Shown here: piece after piece, positions 25,971 through 34,248 of the stretch
Position numbering within the stretch: the stretch's first letter is position 1
Layout of the letters: every line of letters begins with the position of its first letter
Assembly: GCA_964501335.1 (NCBI GenBank)
Contig: CAZCTC010000049.1
Span: forward strand, 1-58,134
Length of the DNA: 58,134 nucleotides
Source: CAZCTC01 sp964501335
GTDB lineage: Bacteria; Chloroflexota; Anaerolineae; B4-G1; SLSP01
Reading direction: 5' to 3'
The notes under the pieces: model-generated
The model's input: only the letters and a program-made list of their open reading frames with translations
What the model was told of the DNA's origin: nothing
The model's database searches: none
Made by a program: the position numbers and the translations under genes

Positions 25971-26050
25971 AAGAGAAAAAAAACTCTCTCCCCCCTGCTT
26001 CGCACCGCGCGTCGTATCTCACAGAAAAAGCACCCCCTGCGGGACGCTGA
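25971..26050 (-). repeat. Repeat R copy lacking the hairpin (reverse orientation)
   Basis: Read on the minus strand it contains GCGTCCCGC, then ATACGACGCGCGGTGCGAAG, then GGGGGGAGAGAG and a T-run, matching repeat R. No H-type hairpin follows the T-run. It lies in the 237-nt gap between the divergent MoxR and MBL genes. Confidence 0.6.
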
Positions 26051-26114
26051 AAATACCAACCGCCCAGATTTGAGCTACAATAGCCCCCATGTTAAAAATC
26101 AAAGGAGAACGCCG

Positions 26115-26789
26115 ATGAATGTACCGGCCCCCAAACTAATCCCCATCAGCCTCGGCTTCGTCAAAGTCTTCCTGCTGCGCGGCACCGACCGCCACATCCT
26201 GGTCGATAGCGGAGTCCCCGGCAGCGCCGACCGCATCATCAACGCCCTCAACGCCGAAGGGATCGCCCCCCAAAACATCTCCCTGATCATCTTCACTCAC
26301 GCCCACGCGGATCATATCGGCAGCGCCATCGAACTCAAAGCCCGCACCGGCGCCCCGCTGGCCCTCCATCACGGCGACCTGGCAACCCTGCGCCAGGAAA
26401 AGAATGCCGGCCCGCCGCCCAAACGCTCCTTTTTAATGAAGCTGTTGGCCACCTTCGGTCCTAAAACACCCCCACCCTTTCAACCCGATATCCTGATCGA
26501 CGCCGAACTGGATCTAAGCCCCTACGGAGTGCAGGCCCGCGCCATCTCCACCCCCGGCCACAGCGCCGGCTCGATCAGCATAGTCCTGCCCGATGGGCAA
26601 CTCCTGATCGGGGATCTTTTAATGGGAGGATTTATCAATTCTAAAAAAATCGGCTGGCCCTTCATCATAGAAGACAAAGCCCAACTGCACCGCAGCCTGA
26701 AAGCCCTGCTGGACCTGCATCCCACTCTGCTGCACACCGCTCATGGCGGCCCCTTCACCCCCGAACAGGCCCAAAAACTGCTCGGCTAA
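26115..26789 (+). CDS. Metallo-beta-lactamase-fold hydrolase
   Basis: MBL-fold hydrolase of 224 residues. The metal motif is IIFTHAHADHIGSA (HxHxDH), followed by STPGHSAGSISIVLPDG, the bridging Asp region LLIGDLLMGGF and the final His in LLHTAHGGPF. No signal peptide, so probably cytoplasmic. The closest general types are glyoxalase II-like or RNase Z-like hydrolases; the substrate cannot be set. ATG 26115 has AAGGAG upstream. The ORF opens earlier, but that part crosses repeat sequence. A TACAAT at 26076-26081 could be a -10, but its -35 is poor. Confidence 0.92.
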   Translation: MNVPAPKLIPISLGFVKVFLLRGTDRHILVDSGVPGSADRIINALNAEGIAPQNISLIIFTHAHADHIGSAIELKARTGAPLALHHGDLATLRQEKNAGPPPKRSFLMKLLATFGPKTPPPFQPDILIDAELDLSPYGVQARAISTPGHSAGSISIVLPDGQLLIGDLLMGGFINSKKIGWPFIIEDKAQLHRSLKALLDLHPTLLHTAHGGPFTPEQAQKLLG

Positions 26790-26835
26790 AAATTAACCAC
26801 CTCTACAGTTAGCCCGAAAGACACAAGAAAAAGCC

Positions 26836-26945
26836 CATATTTTCGGCGGCTTCAGAAAGCCGCCGAAAATATGAACAAAAAAACTCTCTTTCCCCATCCA
26901 GCGCGTCGATTCGCACGGAACAAAAACCTTTTGCGGGACGCTTAA
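26836..26945 (-). repeat. Repeat R in reverse orientation, with hairpin H7
   Basis: H7 is a perfect 17-bp stem (26836-26852 with 26857-26873) with a CAGA loop and TTTTCGGCGGCTT / AAGCCGCCGAAAA. It is followed by ACAAAAAAACTCTCTTTCCCC and, on the minus strand, the GCGTCCCGC end of repeat R. The hairpin sits between two convergent genes, 47 nt after the MBL stop and 96 nt from the stop of the 26969-28021 gene. Confidence 0.8.
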
Positions 26946-26968
26946 AATGCCCACCGCACAGGTCAAAA

Positions 26969-28021
26969 TTACTTTTTCTTCCCGGTGATAATTTCCAGGA
27001 GCGCCTGCACCTTCATCGCCAGTCCCCGCGGCAACCCCGCAAGATCCGGATTCCGATTCCCAATAATAATCTTCGCCAGAATCTCTCCCAGCTTTCGCAT
27101 CTCTTCCGTCGTATCCGGTTGCGCCGCCATCCCCTTCGCCGCCCCGTAAAGCTGCTCCGCCAGTCCCGCCGGCGCCTGCGATGAACAGGCCATCGCCACC
27201 ATCGAAAGGAATTCATCCAATGTCACCTGGTCGCCATGGACGGCCGGCTCATCGAAATCCCCCTTCAACGGCGGATTCTCATACAGCTCCGGCTCCGATT
27301 CAATCTCAAAATTCACCTCCCTGGGCCCCGGATTCAATTGCACCCCCAGAGCTTCCAACACATCGCCCACAATCAACGAATCCACCTGATCCAGCCCTTC
27401 CATCAGAGCCATCACATCGCGCTCCCCACCCCGAATGCGTCCCAGGATTCCGCTCAACAACTTCCACTCATCCTGAACGCTTAAATTCTTCAAAAAACGA
27501 TCCAGCTGTACCCCGGCGGGTTTATCACCCTGGCTGTCCGAAACTATCGCCGCGATCACCGCCGCCCACTCCTGCCGGATCCGGGTAATTGTCTCCGCCG
27601 CCGCCGCCTGTCTGGCCTCCAGATCGGACTCCTCGTCAACCGACTCCGCATCCGCAATCGCCGCTTCCGGCGCCCCCTCAGCCCCAGCCCCATCGGCCGG
27701 CTTCGTCAGCGCCTCCAACAGATCCCCCACAATCAACATATCCACCGCATCCAGACCGGCCAGCAAACTGATCGGCTCCCGCTCTCCGGCCCGCACCCGC
27801 TGCAAAATCTCAGCCAGCGACTTCCACTCCTCCTGAACGCCTAACTTTTCCAAAAAGCGATCCAGCTGAGCCGTCGCCGCCTTGTCACCTTGACTGTCCG
27901 AAACCAGGGCCGCAATGACCGGACCCCACTCTTCCCGAATCCGGGCCACCGTCGCCTCCGTCGATTGCACATCAGCCGCTCCGGCATCCCCGTCACTTTC
28001 ATACCAATCAGATTGAAACAT
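26969..28021 (-). CDS. Unknown protein with an internal duplication
   Basis: I do not recognise a family. The protein has about 350 residues, acidic, with no signal peptide or membrane helix. A unit of about 80 residues occurs twice: IREEWGPVIAALVSDSQGDK ... RFLEKLGVQEEWKSLAEILQ ... LIVGDLLEAL, and IRQEWAAVIAAIVSDSQGDK ... RFLKNLSVQDEWKLLSGILG ... LIVGDVLEAL. A weaker third relative lies near the C-terminus (LSMVAMACSSQ ... EEMRKLGEILAKIIIGNR). All units look helical, and the linkers are low-complexity and acidic. Start 28021 has AAGGAGA upstream. It is divergent from the GNAT/TPR group, with its own candidate promoter. Confidence 0.8.
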   Translation of the reverse strand: MFQSDWYESDGDAGAADVQSTEATVARIREEWGPVIAALVSDSQGDKAATAQLDRFLEKLGVQEEWKSLAEILQRVRAGEREPISLLAGLDAVDMLIVGDLLEALTKPADGAGAEGAPEAAIADAESVDEESDLEARQAAAAETITRIRQEWAAVIAAIVSDSQGDKPAGVQLDRFLKNLSVQDEWKLLSGILGRIRGGERDVMALMEGLDQVDSLIVGDVLEALGVQLNPGPREVNFEIESEPELYENPPLKGDFDEPAVHGDQVTLDEFLSMVAMACSSQAPAGLAEQLYGAAKGMAAQPDTTEEMRKLGEILAKIIIGNRNPDLAGLPRGLAMKVQALLEIITGKKK

Positions 28022-28066
28022 GAAAATCTCCTTTCCTCGGATCATCGGCCACAGGTTCCAACCAAA

Positions 28067-28095
28067 ATTCTATCACGGGAGCCCGGAAAGGCCAA
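28067..28095 (-). promoter_or_regulatory. Candidate promoter of the duplicated-domain gene
   Basis: Minus-strand TTGGCC (28095-28090) and TAGAAT (28072-28067) with a 17-nt spacer. It lies back-to-back with the plus-strand promoter at 28117-28144 in the 157-nt divergent gap. Confidence 0.5.
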
Positions 28096-28116
28096 TTGAC
28101 ACCCCAGCCTCAACGC

Positions 28117-28144
28117 TTGACTATTTCTTACCCTTCCCTAAAAT
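28117..28144 (+). promoter_or_regulatory. Candidate promoter of the GNAT-TPR-FGGY run
   Basis: TTGACT (28117-28122) and TAAAAT (28139-28144) with a 16-nt spacer, 34 nt before ATG 28179. It could drive the close-packed genes through 32532. Confidence 0.65.
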
Positions 28145-28178
28145 TCCTCTAATAGACCTCTCAAAACAGGAGTCACAC

Positions 28179-28739
28179 ATGCCTTATTATAAAAAAGTCG
28201 CCGGCCCTCGCTGCTATCTCTCCCCTTGCATCCTGGCCGACGCAGAACATTGGGCGCGATGGGAAAACGACTTTGATGTAGCGCTGCCCCTGGGAGACGA
28301 AGCCTACCAGATCTGTTCCCTGGAAAAAGCCCGCGAATTTGTTGCGGAAGCCATCTCCCATCAATCTCCCGTCTTCACCATCGTCGAAAATGAAAACGAC
28401 CGCCCCATCGGCCGTTGCGTGCTCTTCAATATCAACCACGTAGACCGCAAAGCCATGCTCGGCATCCTCATCGGCGAAGCCGATTACCGCAGCCGTGGTT
28501 ACGGCACCGAAGCCGTTCAACTCTTGCTCCAATATGCCTTCAACCTGCTGAACCTCAACAGCGTCTCCCTGGGCGTCTTTGAATTCAACCCGGCGGCCCT
28601 CCGCTGCTACGAAAAAGTCGGCTTCAAAGTCATCGGCCGCCAGCGCCAGGGCCGCATCCTCGGCAATGCGAAATATGACGTCATCCTCATGGATATCCTG
28701 GCCGAAGAATTCAAATGCGATTTCGGACCTGAGTCTTAA
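28179..28739 (+). CDS. GNAT-family N-acetyltransferase (RimJ/RimL-like)
   Basis: Acetyltransferase of 186 residues. The acetyl-CoA motif A is LGILIGEADYRSRGYGTEAV, followed by LLLQYAFNLLNLNSVSLGVF and NPAALRCYEKVGFK, typical of RimJ/RimL-type GNATs that acetylate protein N-termini or antibiotics. ATG 28179 has AGGAG with a 7-nt gap. The next gene starts 3 nt after the stop, so they are probably cotranscribed. Substrate unknown. Confidence 0.9.
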   Translation: MPYYKKVAGPRCYLSPCILADAEHWARWENDFDVALPLGDEAYQICSLEKAREFVAEAISHQSPVFTIVENENDRPIGRCVLFNINHVDRKAMLGILIGEADYRSRGYGTEAVQLLLQYAFNLLNLNSVSLGVFEFNPAALRCYEKVGFKVIGRQRQGRILGNAKYDVILMDILAEEFKCDFGPES

Positions 28740-28741
28740 CG

Positions 28742-29875
28742 ATGTTAGACACGCCCAATCAGCCCACCGCCCTGGCTCAGGCATGGAAATTAGTCGAACG
28801 TGCCGATGCCCTCAAGAAGGTCAAAATCCCCTTCACCTACGGCCAGGCTGAAAAACTCTATCGCGAAGCGCTCGAAATCTCCCGTTCCTGCAACGATCCC
28901 GACATCAGCGTCATCTACAACAACCTGGGAGAGATCCTGCAATACCTGAAACGTCCCGACGAAGCCCTGGCGATCTACCGCGAAGGCATCCAACGCTATC
29001 CGGATATTGACTTTCTCTGGAACGGCCTGAGCGAACTCCTCTCCGCCCAGGAGCGCTGGGAAGAAGCTCGCGACGCCATCGAACGCTACCTGACTATGGA
29101 CCAGCACGACTCTACCTGGGAAAGCGCCGCCCGCATCTACCTGCACTTGAAAGATGAAAAGAACGTCCGCCGCGCCCTGCGCCAGGCCATCAAAAAAGCC
29201 AACTTTGAAAATTGGGACGAGCTCTACGAGGATGAAGAGCTGGGAGATTACGTCCCGCCCAAATGCAAATTCAAAAAATTCGGAGCCCGGATCGGATTCG
29301 CCCGCCGCTGGCGCATGGACGGCAAAAGCCTCTCCTCCCGCCTCGACGACGCCTGGGGACAGTACTTCGACGCCGATGATCTGATGGATGCAGATCCTCC
29401 CCAATACCAGAAAGCCACCGACCTCTATATCGAAGCACTGAAAATGCTGATCTACGATCCCGATCCCGACAGCGATGAGCTGATTGCCGATGCCTACGCC
29501 AACCTGGGCGAAGCGCTGATTGAATTGAAACGCCCCCAGGAAGCGCTGGCCTGGTACCAGGAGGGCCTCCGCCGCTACCCCGAATCTGAGGAACTCTGGT
29601 ATGAAATCGCCGACCTGCACTACGAGAACGCCCATTACCCCGAGGCCCAAACCGCCATCGACCACTGTCTCGCCCACTTTCCGAATGACAGCGACGCCTG
29701 GGAACTGGGCGCTCACATCTACGCCCTGATGAAAAACACCGTCAAAGGCAAAGATGCTTTCCTCATGGCCCTACAACGCAACCCCCAGCTGCGCAAAACT
29801 GCGTCGGAAGACCCGAGATTTGCCGCCTATCTACATCTTATCCCACAGAAAAAATGGTGGGAATTCTGGAAGTGA
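28742..29875 (+). CDS. TPR protein, two fused units, C-terminal WWEFWK
   Basis: TPR protein of 377 residues built from two copies of the unit that forms the next gene. The first half has ISVIYNNLGEILQYLKRPDE and ALAIYREGIQRYPDIDFLW; the second has DAYANLGEALIELKRPQEAL and AWYQEGLRRYPESEELWYEI. The protein ends LHLIPQKKWWEFWK, shared with the following two proteins. At the equivalent point the first half has a basic stretch (KCKFKKFGARIGFARRW) instead. TPR arrays mediate protein-protein contacts; no enzymatic domain is present. The gap to the next gene is 3 nt. Confidence 0.88.
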   Translation: MLDTPNQPTALAQAWKLVERADALKKVKIPFTYGQAEKLYREALEISRSCNDPDISVIYNNLGEILQYLKRPDEALAIYREGIQRYPDIDFLWNGLSELLSAQERWEEARDAIERYLTMDQHDSTWESAARIYLHLKDEKNVRRALRQAIKKANFENWDELYEDEELGDYVPPKCKFKKFGARIGFARRWRMDGKSLSSRLDDAWGQYFDADDLMDADPPQYQKATDLYIEALKMLIYDPDPDSDELIADAYANLGEALIELKRPQEALAWYQEGLRRYPESEELWYEIADLHYENAHYPEAQTAIDHCLAHFPNDSDAWELGAHIYALMKNTVKGKDAFLMALQRNPQLRKTASEDPRFAAYLHLIPQKKWWEFWK

Positions 29876-29878
29876 ACT

Positions 29879-30430
29879 ATGAATGACCAACCATCACAAA
29901 CCCCTGAACTGAACAAAGCCTGGGAGCTGGTCGATAAAGCCGATGAATTGATGGGCATGGAACCGGTCCATTACCTGAAAGCCGTCGAACTCTACCGCGA
30001 AGCGCTTCAACTGACCCAATTCCAACAGGAATCCGACATCTCCGTCATCTACGATTCCCTGGGAGAAGCCTTGACCCTGCTGGGTCGCAAAGACGAAGCC
30101 CTGGAAATCTATCGCGAGGGCGTCAGCCGTTTTCCCGAAGCCTCCGATCTCTGGTACTGCATCGCCGACCTCCTGATCGAAAAAAGAGACTTTTCCGGCG
30201 CCCTGAAAGCCAACGAACAGTGTCTCGCCCTGAACCCGCCTTACAGCTACCCCTGGGAACAGGCCGCCGTCATCTACGCCGCCCTGAGCGATGAGGAACG
30301 CGGCAAACGGGCCTTCCTGACCGCGCTGAAACGGGACCCCAAACTGCGACAAACCGCCGCCGACAATCCGAAACTCACCCCCTACCTCCACCTTATCCCC
30401 AAAAAACAGTGGTGGGAATTCTGGAAATAA
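29879..30430 (+). CDS. TPR protein, single unit, C-terminal WWEFWK
   Basis: TPR protein of 183 residues, clearly homologous to each half of the upstream protein: ISVIYDSLGEALTLLGRKDE, ALEIYREGVSRFPEASDLWY and AFLTALKRDPKLRQTAADNP. It ends PYLHLIPKKQWWEFWK. Cytoplasmic by absence of a signal peptide. It is the middle gene of a tandem TPR trio. Function unknown; a scaffold or adaptor is the conservative reading. Confidence 0.87.
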   Translation: MNDQPSQTPELNKAWELVDKADELMGMEPVHYLKAVELYREALQLTQFQQESDISVIYDSLGEALTLLGRKDEALEIYREGVSRFPEASDLWYCIADLLIEKRDFSGALKANEQCLALNPPYSYPWEQAAVIYAALSDEERGKRAFLTALKRDPKLRQTAADNPKLTPYLHLIPKKQWWEFWK

Positions 30431-30441
30431 CGGAGAAATAA

Positions 30442-30966
30442 ATGTCATCTCAACAAGAAAAAGCCAACGAAATCATCGCCCGGGCCAACGCCGCCCTCGC
30501 CGCTGAGCAAGGAGAAGAAGCCATCGCCCTCTACCGCGAGGCCATCGCTTTGATGCCCGATTCTATCTCCTATGCCTCCTACAATCTCGTCGTTGCCGAC
30601 ACCCTGCGCGATCTGAGCCGCTTCACCGAAGCCGCTCAAACCTACGAAACGCTCCTCAAAGCCATCCCGGAACACGACGATGCCTGGCTCGGCCTGGCCG
30701 AATGTCTGATGATGGAATCCGATTACAGCCACGCCGCCGAGGCCTTCGACCGCTGCCTGCAAATCAACGCCGAACGCGCCGACGCCTGGTATGAAGGCGC
30801 TCTTTGCTACGCGAAACAAGGGGATGAAACCCGCGCCCGCGATTACCTCGCCCGCGCGCTCGCCCTCCAACCCGACTGGCGCCCCCTGGCGCAGGACGAC
30901 GAGCTCCTGCGCAATTACCTCCCTCCGGCGACCGGCAAATCCTGGTGGGAGTTCTGGAAGAAATAG
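30442..30966 (+). CDS. TPR protein, diverged unit, C-terminal WWEFWKK
   Basis: TPR protein of 174 residues, more diverged than the previous two (GEEAIALYREAIALMPD, AQTYETLLKAIPEHDDAWLG, AAEAFDRCLQINAERADAWY). It keeps the same final motif, GKSWWEFWKK. AACGGAGAAATAA precedes the ATG as ribosome site. The FGGY kinase gene starts 3 nt after its stop, so the kinase is in the same transcription unit. Confidence 0.87.
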   Translation: MSSQQEKANEIIARANAALAAEQGEEAIALYREAIALMPDSISYASYNLVVADTLRDLSRFTEAAQTYETLLKAIPEHDDAWLGLAECLMMESDYSHAAEAFDRCLQINAERADAWYEGALCYAKQGDETRARDYLARALALQPDWRPLAQDDELLRNYLPPATGKSWWEFWKK

Positions 30967-30969
30967 TCC

Positions 30970-32532
30970 ATGCTCAAAGACCTGATCCTCGCTATCGACA
31001 ACGGCACCCAATCCGTCCGCGCCCTCCTCTTTGACCTGCGAGGATCGCTCGTCGCCAAAAGCCGCGTCCCCCTCATCCCCTACCTCACGCCGCAGCCCGG
31101 CTGGGCCGAACAGGACCCGGAATATTACTGGACCTCGCTCAGCCAGGCCTGCCAACAGCTCTGGGCCGAACACGACCTCCGCGACCGAATCGCGGGGGTC
31201 GCCTTGACCACCCAACGCTCCACCGTAGTCAATGTGGATCGCGAAGGCCGCCCCCTGCGTCCCGCCATCGTCTGGCTTGACCAGCGCCGCGCCGTGGGGA
31301 TTCCTCCGGTCCGCGGCCCCTGGAGCTGGCTCTTTAAAGTGGCCGGCATCACCGAAACCGTCACTTATCTGCAAGCCGAATGCGAGGCCAACTGGATTCG
31401 CACCCAACAGCCCGAAATCTGGGCCCGCACCCACAAATACCTCCTGCTCTCCGGCTACCTCACCTACCGCCTCACCGGCCGCTTCGTCGATTCCGTCGGC
31501 TGTCAGGTCGGCTACCTGCCCTTCGACTACAAACGGCTCACCTGGTCCCTGCCCTACGACTGGAAATGGCAGGCCATCCGCATGGACCCGCACCTCCTGC
31601 CCGACCTCATCCCGCCGGCCCAACCGCTGGGCGAAATCACCCCCGAAGCGGCCGCCGCCACCGGCATCCCGGCCGGTCTGCCCCTCATCGCCGCCGCCGC
31701 CGACAAAGCCTGCGAAGTCATCGGCGCCGGCTGCCTGGAGTCCCACATCGGCTGTCTCTCCTACGGCACCACCGCCACCATCAACACCACCCACCGCACC
31801 TATACCGAAGTCATCCCGCTCATCCCCCCCTATCCCGCCGCCGTCCCTGATTGGTACAGCATGGAGATTCAGATCTACCGGGGCTACTGGATGGTGAGCT
31901 GGTTCAAGCAGGAATTCGGCTATCCCGAACAAAATCAGGCCCGCGAACTGGGGATCGAACCCGAGGAACTCTTCGATCAACTGGTCAGCCAGGTCCCCCC
32001 CGGCTCGATGGGTCTGATGTTGCAACCCTTCTGGTCGCCCGGCATTCGCGTCCCCGGCCCCGAAGCCAAAGGCGCCGTCATCGGCTTCGGCGACGTTCAC
32101 ACCCGGGCCCATCTCTACCGCGCCATCCTCGAAGGGCTGGCCTACGCCCTCCGTGAAGGCAAAGAACGCACCGAACAGCGCACCCACACCCCCATCACCG
32201 AACTCCGCGTCGCCGGCGGCGGTTCCCAAAGCGATCAGGCCATGCAGATCACGGCCGACATCTTCGGCCTGCCCACCGCCCGCCCCCACCTCTACGAAAC
32301 CTCCGGCCTCGGCGCCGCCATCGATGCCGCCGTCGGGCTCAATCTCTATCCCGACTTCGCCGCCGCCATCCGCGAAATGACCCACCTGGGTCCCACCTTT
32401 GAACCCAACCCCGCCACTCACGCCGTCTACGATCAACTCTACCGCCGGGTCTACCACCGCATGTACAGCCGCCTCAAACCGCTCTACGAAGAGATCCGAT
32501 CCATCACCGGCTATCCCCCGCCGACTTCCTGA
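30970..32532 (+). CDS. FGGY-family carbohydrate kinase
   Basis: Kinase of 520 residues, the normal FGGY length. The N-terminal phosphate loop is LAIDNGTQSVRALLFDLRG, the substrate region GVALTTQRSTVVNVDREGRP with IVWLDQRRA, and the C-terminal FGGY-type adenosine region AGGGSQSDQAMQITADIFGL with GLGAAIDAAVGL. FGGY kinases phosphorylate glycerol, xylulose, ribulose, fuculose or similar; this sequence does not settle the substrate. It is packed behind three TPR genes rather than sugar-uptake genes, which is unusual. The stop faces the stop of the PD40-like gene 66 nt away, and I see no clear terminator in that gap. Confidence 0.92.
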   Translation: MLKDLILAIDNGTQSVRALLFDLRGSLVAKSRVPLIPYLTPQPGWAEQDPEYYWTSLSQACQQLWAEHDLRDRIAGVALTTQRSTVVNVDREGRPLRPAIVWLDQRRAVGIPPVRGPWSWLFKVAGITETVTYLQAECEANWIRTQQPEIWARTHKYLLLSGYLTYRLTGRFVDSVGCQVGYLPFDYKRLTWSLPYDWKWQAIRMDPHLLPDLIPPAQPLGEITPEAAAATGIPAGLPLIAAAADKACEVIGAGCLESHIGCLSYGTTATINTTHRTYTEVIPLIPPYPAAVPDWYSMEIQIYRGYWMVSWFKQEFGYPEQNQARELGIEPEELFDQLVSQVPPGSMGLMLQPFWSPGIRVPGPEAKGAVIGFGDVHTRAHLYRAILEGLAYALREGKERTEQRTHTPITELRVAGGGSQSDQAMQITADIFGLPTARPHLYETSGLGAAIDAAVGLNLYPDFAAAIREMTHLGPTFEPNPATHAVYDQLYRRVYHRMYSRLKPLYEEIRSITGYPPPTS

Positions 32533-32597
32533 CGCAACAAATTACCCGACCTGCCCGCGCAAAGCTCTCCTGACTACGCGAAGAAACCCCCTCCGCC

Positions 32598-33773
32598 TTA
32601 CCGGCGTCTCCCCCAATAGGTCAGCTTCTCCAAATCCACAAAGTAATGATCGGTTAAAAGGGTGACTTCTTCCGTGGTGAGATCCACTAAATACAACCCC
32701 TCGGTCACAATATTATCTCCATACAAAGGCAGGCGCGGATCATCCCACAGCTTGCCAACCACGACCATTTCATGATCGGAAATCCAGGTCAAAGAATGGA
32801 TCCAGCTCCAAACGCCCCCTGGCTCTCCCTCCGGAACAAATGCTTCGATCTCATCGGTCTCGACATTCCACAGCGCAATTCGAGTCCCCCAATCCCCGCT
32901 GAACTCAAACGCCGCAACATGACGATCCGGAGCCCAAGAGCCGGGACCGACCCGCTGATAACGTGAGAAAGTGGTCACCAGCTGTTCCGGATCAGCCACC
33001 GGAAAAGCCGTCAAATAATGGGTTTGCTCCGCTGTTTGACTGAGCATGATCCATTTTCCATCCGCCGACCAGGTAGCCATTTCAAACCGGCCGCGCTGAG
33101 TCGGCAGCAACTGCTTCATCTCCTGAGGCCAGAAAGTCACCTGAAGTCCATCTGAAGTCGCCGAAGCCAGGGTAAAGGGCTCGCCGCTGATCAAATCCCG
33201 GTTTCTTCCTCGCCCCGCTTCGACCAGTTCCAGAAGCAGGCTCGCCCCATCCGGAGTCCAGCTCAAATCAACGGCATCGTAGCCGGCAAGGGCGATCTCT
33301 TGAGGTTGATCCTCTGTCAGATTCACGATATAGGCCCGGTTATTCTCAATAAAAGCCAATCGATCCCCCGCCGGAGAAAAAAAATAAGGCACCTTCCAGA
33401 CTGAATACTGCCCTGATACCCTGCCCTCAACGTTCACATCGCAGATCTTATCGAATTCCGGATCCTGCACCAACAGCCGCCCGGACAGATAAGAATTCCA
33501 GGCGACGCTCTGCCCTCCCTCCAATGGCAACCAATAGACAAGCTTTCGGGCATTCAAATCGTAGATAAAAATACCCTTTCTTCCCCGCGCCACCGCCCAG
33601 TCGTTATATTCCGTCCCCTGAAAAATCAATAGATTCTCCCCGGTCGCTAATGACTGAGCCGACAATAACATGGTTGAGCAAGGTCTCCGCCCCCCAACCG
33701 TCCAGGCCACAAACAGGAACAAAGCCAGCAATCCACATAGACAACTAACAATTCCCATCAAGCGAAGCTTCAT
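32598..33773 (-). CDS. Membrane-anchored beta-propeller (PD40/WD40-like) protein
   Basis: Protein of about 391 residues. An N-terminal hydrophobic segment (IVSCLCGLLALFLFVAWTV) acts as signal or anchor. The rest consists of repeated beta blades with PD40/TolB-like phrases: YFFSPAGDRLAFIENNRAYI, AVDLSWTPDGASLLLELVE, MATWSADGKWIMLSQTAEQT and RYQRVGPGSWAPDRHVAAFE. No catalytic motif. It probably faces the cell exterior as a binding propeller. ATG 33773 has only a G-run upstream; the in-frame ATG 33791 is an alternative. The region upstream is filled with repeats. Confidence 0.75.
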   Translation of the reverse strand: MKLRLMGIVSCLCGLLALFLFVAWTVGGRRPCSTMLLSAQSLATGENLLIFQGTEYNDWAVARGRKGIFIYDLNARKLVYWLPLEGGQSVAWNSYLSGRLLVQDPEFDKICDVNVEGRVSGQYSVWKVPYFFSPAGDRLAFIENNRAYIVNLTEDQPQEIALAGYDAVDLSWTPDGASLLLELVEAGRGRNRDLISGEPFTLASATSDGLQVTFWPQEMKQLLPTQRGRFEMATWSADGKWIMLSQTAEQTHYLTAFPVADPEQLVTTFSRYQRVGPGSWAPDRHVAAFEFSGDWGTRIALWNVETDEIEAFVPEGEPGGVWSWIHSLTWISDHEMVVVGKLWDDPRLPLYGDNIVTEGLYLVDLTTEEVTLLTDHYFVDLEKLTYWGRRR

Positions 33774-33803
33774 CTTATTTAAGCCCCCCATACTGGATAC
33801 CTA

Positions 33804-33946
33804 TCCTGAAAATAGGCCTTTATGGCATGGCCCCGGCCTTATAACGTCCCGCAAATGGCCCTTTCCCCGTAAAACACGACGCGCAGGATGGGGAGAGAGT
33901 TTTTTTGTTTATGTTTTCGCGGGCTTCAGAAAGCCCGCGAAAACAT
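33804..33946 (+). repeat. Full-length dispersed repeat R, with hairpin H8
   Basis: A copy of 143 nt that aligns without gaps to 57994-58134; I count about 15 mismatches outside the hairpin. The order is TCCTGAAAATAGGCCTTTAT, GGCCTT, CGTCCCGCAAA, variable middle, CACGACGCGCAGGATGG, GGAGAGAG, T7, GTTT, then hairpin H8 (33911-33926 with 33931-33946, CAGA loop). TCCCGC near the middle can pair with a GCGGGA-like string before the purine run in several copies, giving a second, weaker stem. Confidence 0.85.
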
Positions 33947-34013
33947 AGCCCTTTTCCAGAGCCGCCCCGGTGACGCGCTCTTACTCCCCCTCTCCCGCGC
34001 GCGGTGCGAAGCA

Positions 34014-34190
34014 GGGGGCCAGGGGGTGAGGGCCAGCGCACCAAAACATGGCTTTTCTAGACCCCTCCCGGCGACATTCTCTCCCCCCTCTCCCTCCCGC
34101 AGCGCTCGCGGCAGCACCCTAAAACGCATCAACTCGAATCGCGTCGCTGCTTAACAACAAAACATGGGAGAGGGGGCCAGGGGGTGAGGG
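34014..34190 (+). repeat. Pair of G-rich boilerplate blocks (G-quadruplex-capable)
   Basis: GGGGGCCAGGGGGTGAGGG occurs at 34014-34032 and again inside 34166-34190, where an extra GGGAGA precedes it. Each has three or four closely spaced runs of three or more G. A related G-rich string is at 56018-56050. From memory, CCCTCACCCCCTGGCCCCC phrases are common between Chloroflexota genes. Confidence 0.65.
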
Positions 34191-34197
34191 CTAAAAA

Positions 34198-34228
34198 ATT
34201 CGCGCGCCCTTTATCAGAGCGCGCGAAT
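34198..34228. repeat. Hairpin family member H9 (short stem)
   Basis: A 10-bp stem ATTCGCGCGC (34198-34207) / GCGCGCGAAT (34219-34228) has an 11-nt loop that contains TCAGA. It begins 21 nt after the LysM gene stop, in the position and polarity of the other family members. Confidence 0.7.
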
Positions 34229-34248
34229 CCCGCACTTACAATCGGCCT

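Larger units (their letters stand above)
33774..34248. other. Repeat-filled intergenic region 33774-34248
   Basis: Between the PD40-like start and the LysM stop. It contains repeat R with H8 (33804-33946), two G-rich blocks sharing GGGGGCCAGGGGGTGAGGG (34014-34032 and within 34166-34190) and hairpin H9 (34198-34228). No ORF has protein-like features. Confidence 0.6.

Noticed and set aside
26076..26081. TACAAT as -10 of the MBL gene
   Set aside because: No acceptable -35 hexamer at 16-18 nt; kept only as a remark.
30445..32457. 670-codon minus-strand ORF opposite the third TPR and FGGY kinase genes
   Set aside because: It is the antisense shadow of recognisable genes. Its glycine/valine/glutamate-rich composition is what reverse reading of this codon usage produces, and it has no domain motifs.
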